NCBI GenBank assembly: GCA_002298995.1
Contig: DBMO01000024.1
Coordinates: 26,842-90,841 of the forward strand
DNA: 64,000 bases
Origin: Desulfarculales bacterium UBA696
GTDB lineage: Bacteria > Desulfobacterota > Syntrophobacteria > Syntrophobacterales > Syntrophobacteraceae
Reading direction: 5' to 3'
Shown: piece after piece, positions 60,968 to 64,000 of the stretch
Position numbering within the stretch: position 1 is the first letter of the stretch
Layout: the number at the start of each line of letters is the position of its first letter
Translations under genes and position numbers: made by a program
Notes under the pieces: generated by a model
The model's input: the letters and a program-made list of their open reading frames with translations, nothing else
What the model was told of the DNA's origin: nothing
Database searches by the model: none

Positions 60968-61066
60968 TGGTTGATCCTCGTAAATTGAATTTCTTGCCGC
61001 CTAAAACAAAAACCCGAATTCTGCCATAGAAACCGGGATCTTGGTAATCAAACTATAAATGTTGGT

Positions 61067-61279
61067 TCAGGGAATGACAATCGAGGGAGGCCGGCTGTCG
61101 CGGACCGTTCTGGTTCCAAGAGATGCCGCGCAGGCCTGGCAGAGATATTCGTGCAGTTCTCCGTCCGGGAGTACCAGCAGCAGTCGGCTTCGAACCGGCA
61201 TGGCCCTTTTGCATCGTGGGCAATAAAGCGCCGATGCCCTGAATTCTTCGAATTGTTTTGCTGGTGCTGCTCGGACCAC
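61067..61279 (-). CDS. Small zinc-ribbon protein downstream of dnaJ
   Basis: About 70 residues when started at GTG 61279 (read as Met). Two CxxC pairs define a zinc ribbon: 'LYCPRCKRAMPVRSRLLLVL' and 'YLCQACAASLGTRTVRD'. It starts 15 nt after the dnaJ stop with AGGGTG upstream. A longer frame from 61369 overlaps dnaJ and adds implausible Arg/Gly-rich residues. Small proteins like this often follow dnaJ in deltaproteobacteria. Function unknown; a chaperone accessory is possible. Confidence 0.65.
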   Translation of the reverse strand: MVRAAPAKQFEEFRASALYCPRCKRAMPVRSRLLLVLPDGELHEYLCQACAASLGTRTVRDSRPPSIVIP

Positions 61280-61293
61280 TTTCGCTATACACC

Positions 61294-62445
61294 CTAATTG
61301 GGGCCGGCCCCACCCGGGGCGCCTGACATGGACTCCTGCTCGCGCTCCTTGCGCCGACTCCAGGGCCATTTCTTGATCTTTGCATCGCCTTTTTCTTTTT
61401 CGATCTCCATAAACTCGCGCAAAATCTCCTCCTGCCGAGGAGTGACGCGCTTGGGGATCTTCACCTCCACTTCGACGAACAGGTCGCCGCGCCCGATCCC
61501 GCGAAGCCTGGGCACGCCGTCTCCCGGAAAGCGGATTACCGCTCCTGGCTGGGTCCCGGAAGGGATCGGCATCGATTTTGCCCCATCGAGTGAGGGGATC
61601 TCGACCGTGTCACCGACGATGGCCTGGAGGAAAGAGATGGAGATTTTACAGTAAAGATTGTCGCCGTCTCGTTCGAGCCGCGGATGAGGCTCGACGTCCA
61701 GCTTGACGTAGAGGTCTCCCGGAACTCCGCCGCGGTATCCGCCTTCACCCTCGCCGCGCAACCGCAGCCGGGTCCCCGAATCGACACCAGCGGGCACCTT
61801 TACCGGCACGGTCTTTTTCTGCCTGACACGGCCCTGGCCCTGGCATGCGCGGCAAGGCGACACCAGCACACGCCCGGTACCCTGGCACCGGACACACGTC
61901 GTGCTGATACGGAAAAAACCTTGCGACTGAACCACTTGGCCGGCACCCTGGCATGCAGGGCACGTAGATTCGTGCGTGCCCGGCTCTGCGCCGCTCCCGC
62001 GGCAACTCGAGCAGTTGACAAAGGTTTCTATCTCGATTTGTTTTTCCGTCCCGAAGACCGCCTCATCGAAGCTGAGCTTCATGCCGTAGATCAAATCGTC
62101 GCCGGGCCTGGCGGCTGTTCGCCGACGGGACTGCCCCCCGAACGCGAAAAATTCCTGAAATATGTCCCCGAACGAGCTGAATATGTCATCGAAGCCGCTA
62201 AAACCGCTGAACCCGGTTCCGCGAAGACCGTCATGGCCGTAGGCATCGTAGACGCGCCTCTTCTGCGGATCGTGAAGCACTTCGTATGCCTCCGCCGCTT
62301 CCTTGAAGCGTTCTTCAGCGTCCTGATTTCCGGGATTTCGGTCGGGATGGTACTTTAGCGCCAGCTTTCGGTAAGCCTTCTTTATGTCGTCTTCTCCGGA
62401 TTGGCGGGGTACCCCCAGGATATCGTAGTAATCTCTTTTACCCAT
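61294..62445 (-). CDS. dnaJ: Chaperone DnaJ
   Basis: 383 residues with the full type I layout. J-domain with 'YHPDRNPGN' (HPD), a Gly/Phe-rich linker ('GTGFSGFSGFDDIFSSFGDI'), four CxxCxGxG zinc repeats (CSSCRGSG, CPACQGAG, CVRCQGTG, CRACQGQG) and the C-terminal substrate-binding domain. It stimulates DnaK ATPase and delivers unfolded clients; dnaK and grpE are not adjacent. Good ribosome binding site (ACGGAGG) and a sigma-70-like promoter upstream. The C-terminal tail is basic and Gly-rich. No heat-shock (CIRCE) repeat was seen. Confidence 0.96.
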   Translation of the reverse strand: MGKRDYYDILGVPRQSGEDDIKKAYRKLALKYHPDRNPGNQDAEERFKEAAEAYEVLHDPQKRRVYDAYGHDGLRGTGFSGFSGFDDIFSSFGDIFQEFFAFGGQSRRRTAARPGDDLIYGMKLSFDEAVFGTEKQIEIETFVNCSSCRGSGAEPGTHESTCPACQGAGQVVQSQGFFRISTTCVRCQGTGRVLVSPCRACQGQGRVRQKKTVPVKVPAGVDSGTRLRLRGEGEGGYRGGVPGDLYVKLDVEPHPRLERDGDNLYCKISISFLQAIVGDTVEIPSLDGAKSMPIPSGTQPGAVIRFPGDGVPRLRGIGRGDLFVEVEVKIPKRVTPRQEEILREFMEIEKEKGDAKIKKWPWSRRKEREQESMSGAPGGAGPN

Positions 62446-62524
62446 TTACAACGGTAACCTCCGTGGGGTTTCCAAATTTTCTACCGAATGTTGGGGCTGA
62501 GTACCACATCGGGCAGGCGTTTAA

Positions 62525-62553
62525 TTCGTAAACACGAAGTGCGGTATTGTCAA
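62525..62553 (-). promoter_or_regulatory. Sigma-70 promoter candidate for dnaJ
   Basis: Minus strand: TTGACA (62553-62548), 17 bp, TACGAA (62530-62525). The -35 is consensus and the -10 is moderate; the predicted start is about 75 nt upstream of dnaJ. Confidence 0.6.
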
Positions 62554-62643
62554 GCGAGTAAACACTCTCGGGATACTCGATACTTTGCCCCGCGCCGGGT
62601 TGGATACCCCAGCACCCCAATACCCTATAAGGACCAAATCTGC

Positions 62644-63039
62644 TCAACCGATCGGCTTCGATTTGGCCTCGCCGGTCTCGGGCCGGCCGGTTTCAGGCTT
62701 TTGCAGGCCGCCCCTTTTGAAAGCTTCCCGCGCGTAGGCTTCCTTGCCCAGCTCCCTTGCCTTCTCCCCGACTGCAATCCAGTCCGCGGCAGGGGCATCG
62801 CGTCCGAGCGACCTCAGAATCCGGCCGTAAAGAAAGGCATCACCCTCATCCCGGACAATTTCGAGCATGGCTTCGAGCCTCTCAGGCGCCCCAGCCCTCT
62901 CGTAGAAATCAATTGCGTCGTTTATAAGCCCCGATTCTTCGTGCCGCTTGCCCCAATCCAGCAGCTTGTCAATAGATACAGCCTTCTGGTTCAGCAACTC
63001 ATTTTTCTCGAGGCATGAAAGCAAATTCGATCTTGCCAC
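62644..63039 (-). CDS. TPR-like helical protein downstream of rpoZ
   Basis: 131 residues, soluble and helical. 'LLDWGKRHEESGLINDAIDF' and 'AVGEKARELGKEAYAREAFK' have the spacing of TPR/Sel1-type helix pairs. No catalytic motif and no signal peptide. It lies 39 nt downstream of rpoZ and is probably co-transcribed, but a role in transcription cannot be assumed. The C-terminus is a Lys/Glu/Pro tail. No family name recognised. Confidence 0.6.
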   Translation of the reverse strand: MARSNLLSCLEKNELLNQKAVSIDKLLDWGKRHEESGLINDAIDFYERAGAPERLEAMLEIVRDEGDAFLYGRILRSLGRDAPAADWIAVGEKARELGKEAYAREAFKRGGLQKPETGRPETGEAKSKPIG

Positions 63040-63078
63040 TTTATATTTCTTCCCCCCGTCGCCCTGGACGGTGTTTAA

Positions 63079-63468
63079 TCAGACCTCTTCCTCATCGGAT
63101 TCATCGGCGGGCTGGTCCGTCTCGAGGTCCATGTCAACGTCCGAAAAACCCTCGGTCCCCACCTCGACCGCCGGGCCGAATGAAACGGCCTCTTCTATTA
63201 TTTCCTTGAGTTCGGCAGTCTCGGGCGCGCTCAGGGTCGGTTCAACGGGAGCGGGCCTTGCCTCTTCGATCTCGCGGATATTGTCAATCGTAATCTTGTC
63301 GGCGGCAATCTCGCGCAACGCCATCACCACTTCCTTGTTGCCCTTCGTGTTCGCCGTGGTAAGCGGGACTCCGCCGCGCAATTGCAGCACGCGCCGCACG
63401 GCAAGGTGGACCAGCGAGAAGCGGCTGTCGACGTTTTTGAGGCAATCTTCAACAGTTACACGGGCCAT
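63079..63468 (-). CDS. rpoZ: RNA polymerase omega subunit with acidic tail
   Basis: 129 residues when started at ATG 63468 behind GGGGGAAAGG. The N-terminal ~65 residues are standard omega: 'MARVTVEDCLKNVDSRFSLV', 'NKEVVMALREIAADKITI'. The remaining ~60 residues are strongly acidic ('SDVDMDLETDQPADESDEEE') and make it longer than typical omega (70-110). Omega assists RNA polymerase assembly and, in proteobacteria, forms part of the ppGpp site 1 region through its 'MAR' N-terminus, which is present. A longer frame to 63576 has no support. Confidence 0.9.
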   Translation of the reverse strand: MARVTVEDCLKNVDSRFSLVHLAVRRVLQLRGGVPLTTANTKGNKEVVMALREIAADKITIDNIREIEEARPAPVEPTLSAPETAELKEIIEEAVSFGPAVEVGTEGFSDVDMDLETDQPADESDEEEV

Positions 63469-63681
63469 TCGAGAACCTTTCCCCCAAATATCTTTGGGCC
63501 AGTAAGCCTTACTTATAATATAAGTCAGAATCTGAACCGCTGCGCAAGTCGGCGGACCCCGCAGGGCAATTTCCAAAGGTTAACCGATGCGGCATTTCTC
63601 CGTGAAATTTTCTATATAAACCCCGTGGAAATGATTGGCAATACGAAAAAGAAAAAAACACCGGGCCGAAAATACTCGTCT

Positions 63682-63733
63682 CCGGCCTGAAACGAGATTA
63701 CAATTCACTCTGCGGCCTTTCAGGCCGGTTCAC
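63682..63733. terminator. Inverted repeat, possible terminator
   Basis: CCGGCCTGAAA (63682-63692) / TTTCAGGCCGG (63718-63728), 11-bp perfect arms with a 25-nt loop, followed on the plus strand by TTCACTTTTT. A tighter CGGCC/GGCCG hairpin is nested at 63713-63727. Confidence 0.45.
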
Positions 63734-63765
63734 TTTTTGCCCTCGATTGTGCAAATGTCTTTTCC

Positions 63766-63794
63766 TTGACGGAAATCGCCATTCGATATATAAG
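63766..63794 (+). promoter_or_regulatory. Sigma-70 promoter candidate at the right edge
   Basis: TTGACG (63766-63771), 17 bp, TATAAG (63789-63794), near consensus and isolated. It would transcribe rightward from about 63801; what it drives lies mostly outside the window. Confidence 0.55.
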
Positions 63795-64000
63795 CCCATT
63801 GGTTAAGCTCTTTGTAGACGCCTACCTATCCACGGCTATTCCAAATTTAATGGTAAATCGGCGTTCGACGAAGAAACTGCGAACTGGTTTTCACAAATGG
63901 AAGTCAGCGATTCTCTTGCCCGGGGCTCAAAGGTACATCCGGTCCCGATTTTACTGCTCTCCGGCGGGCCGACTCCGGCGATGCGGGATTCGCAGCCGCC

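Larger units (their letters stand above)
63469..64000. other. Right-edge region: no supported complete gene
   Basis: Contains an inverted repeat at 63682-63728 and a strong promoter candidate at 63766-63794 pointing rightward. An ATG at 63897 opens a frame to the window edge ('MEVSDSLARGSKVHPVPILL'), but it has no ribosome binding site and no recognisable family, so I list it only as a possible 5' fragment. Confidence 0.4.

Noticed and set aside
62525..62600. Possible CIRCE/HrcA heat-shock operator near dnaJ (CGAGTAAACACTCTCG)
   Set aside because: It lacks the TTAGCACTC-N9-GAGTGCTAA consensus; the inverted match is short.

Overview
The window looks like chromosome of an anaerobic deltaproteobacterium (Desulfobacterota, possibly Syntrophobacteria-like). 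This is inferred from gene content and moderately high GC: a two-gene BadF-type dehydratase activase system, a GldA/GldF/GldG/DUF4340 exporter, a PocR-type sensor kinase, a TatT-linked TRAP transporter and a CcoI-type copper ATPase. I found no rRNA or tRNA gene, no CRISPR array and no transposase. Gene orientation is mostly + up to 45.8 kb and uniformly - from 46.3 to 63.5 kb.

Layout. 0-6 kb: the end of a Sel1-repeat protein, a decayed vapC toxin relic, a TRAP transporter of the TatT-associated type (lipoprotein, binding protein, fused QM permease) and a SPOR-domain membrane protein. 6-13.6 kb: a compact alpha-glucan module, glgE, a treS-maltokinase fusion and glgB, that would convert trehalose through maltose 1-phosphate to branched glucan. 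13.9-16.3 kb: a PocR/PAS histidine kinase, a DUF2283 protein and a small lipoprotein. 17-23 kb: tsaC, a membrane-tethered MurG fused to HEAT-like repeats and translationally coupled to an MraY, a DUF202 membrane protein and panE. 23.3-27.7 kb: small redox and stress genes (DUF488, cytochrome c, tautomerase, nitroreductase, tandem Usp, cytochrome b5-DUF2231). 27.9-34.1 kb: a catalytic/non-catalytic M16 peptidase pair, then a DsbD_2/TauE-like membrane protein with a CcoI-like Cu ATPase.

34.4-45.8 kb is a metal-response block: a Cache-type sensor kinase and sigma-54 response regulator, a small Met/His-rich exported protein on the opposite strand, a small secreted protein, CusB- and CusA-like efflux subunits and a secreted YHS protein. 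Two nearly identical sigma-54 (-24/-12) promoter candidates face the Met/His-rich gene and cusB, and two weaker ones precede the secreted protein and the kinase. The block therefore looks like a self-contained ZraSR-like regulon.

45.9-46.2 kb carries a probable free-standing structured RNA with its own promoter and terminator. 46.3-63.5 kb (all -) holds a TPP-dependent lyase/synthase, an operon of a double-ATPase activase, its partner protein and RNase G/E, then obg, the Gld-type exporter operon, dnaJ with a zinc-ribbon protein, a TPR-like protein and rpoZ.

The intergenic space is unusually rich in repeats: REP-like palindromes with a GGTC(4 nt)GACC core at seven or more places, GTGGGCACG hairpins, GGCRGGCTGGAAA hairpins, imperfect AATTCC tracts, and two copies of a 179-bp MITE-like element. 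Start codons, promoters and functions are read from sequence alone; no database search or folding program was run.
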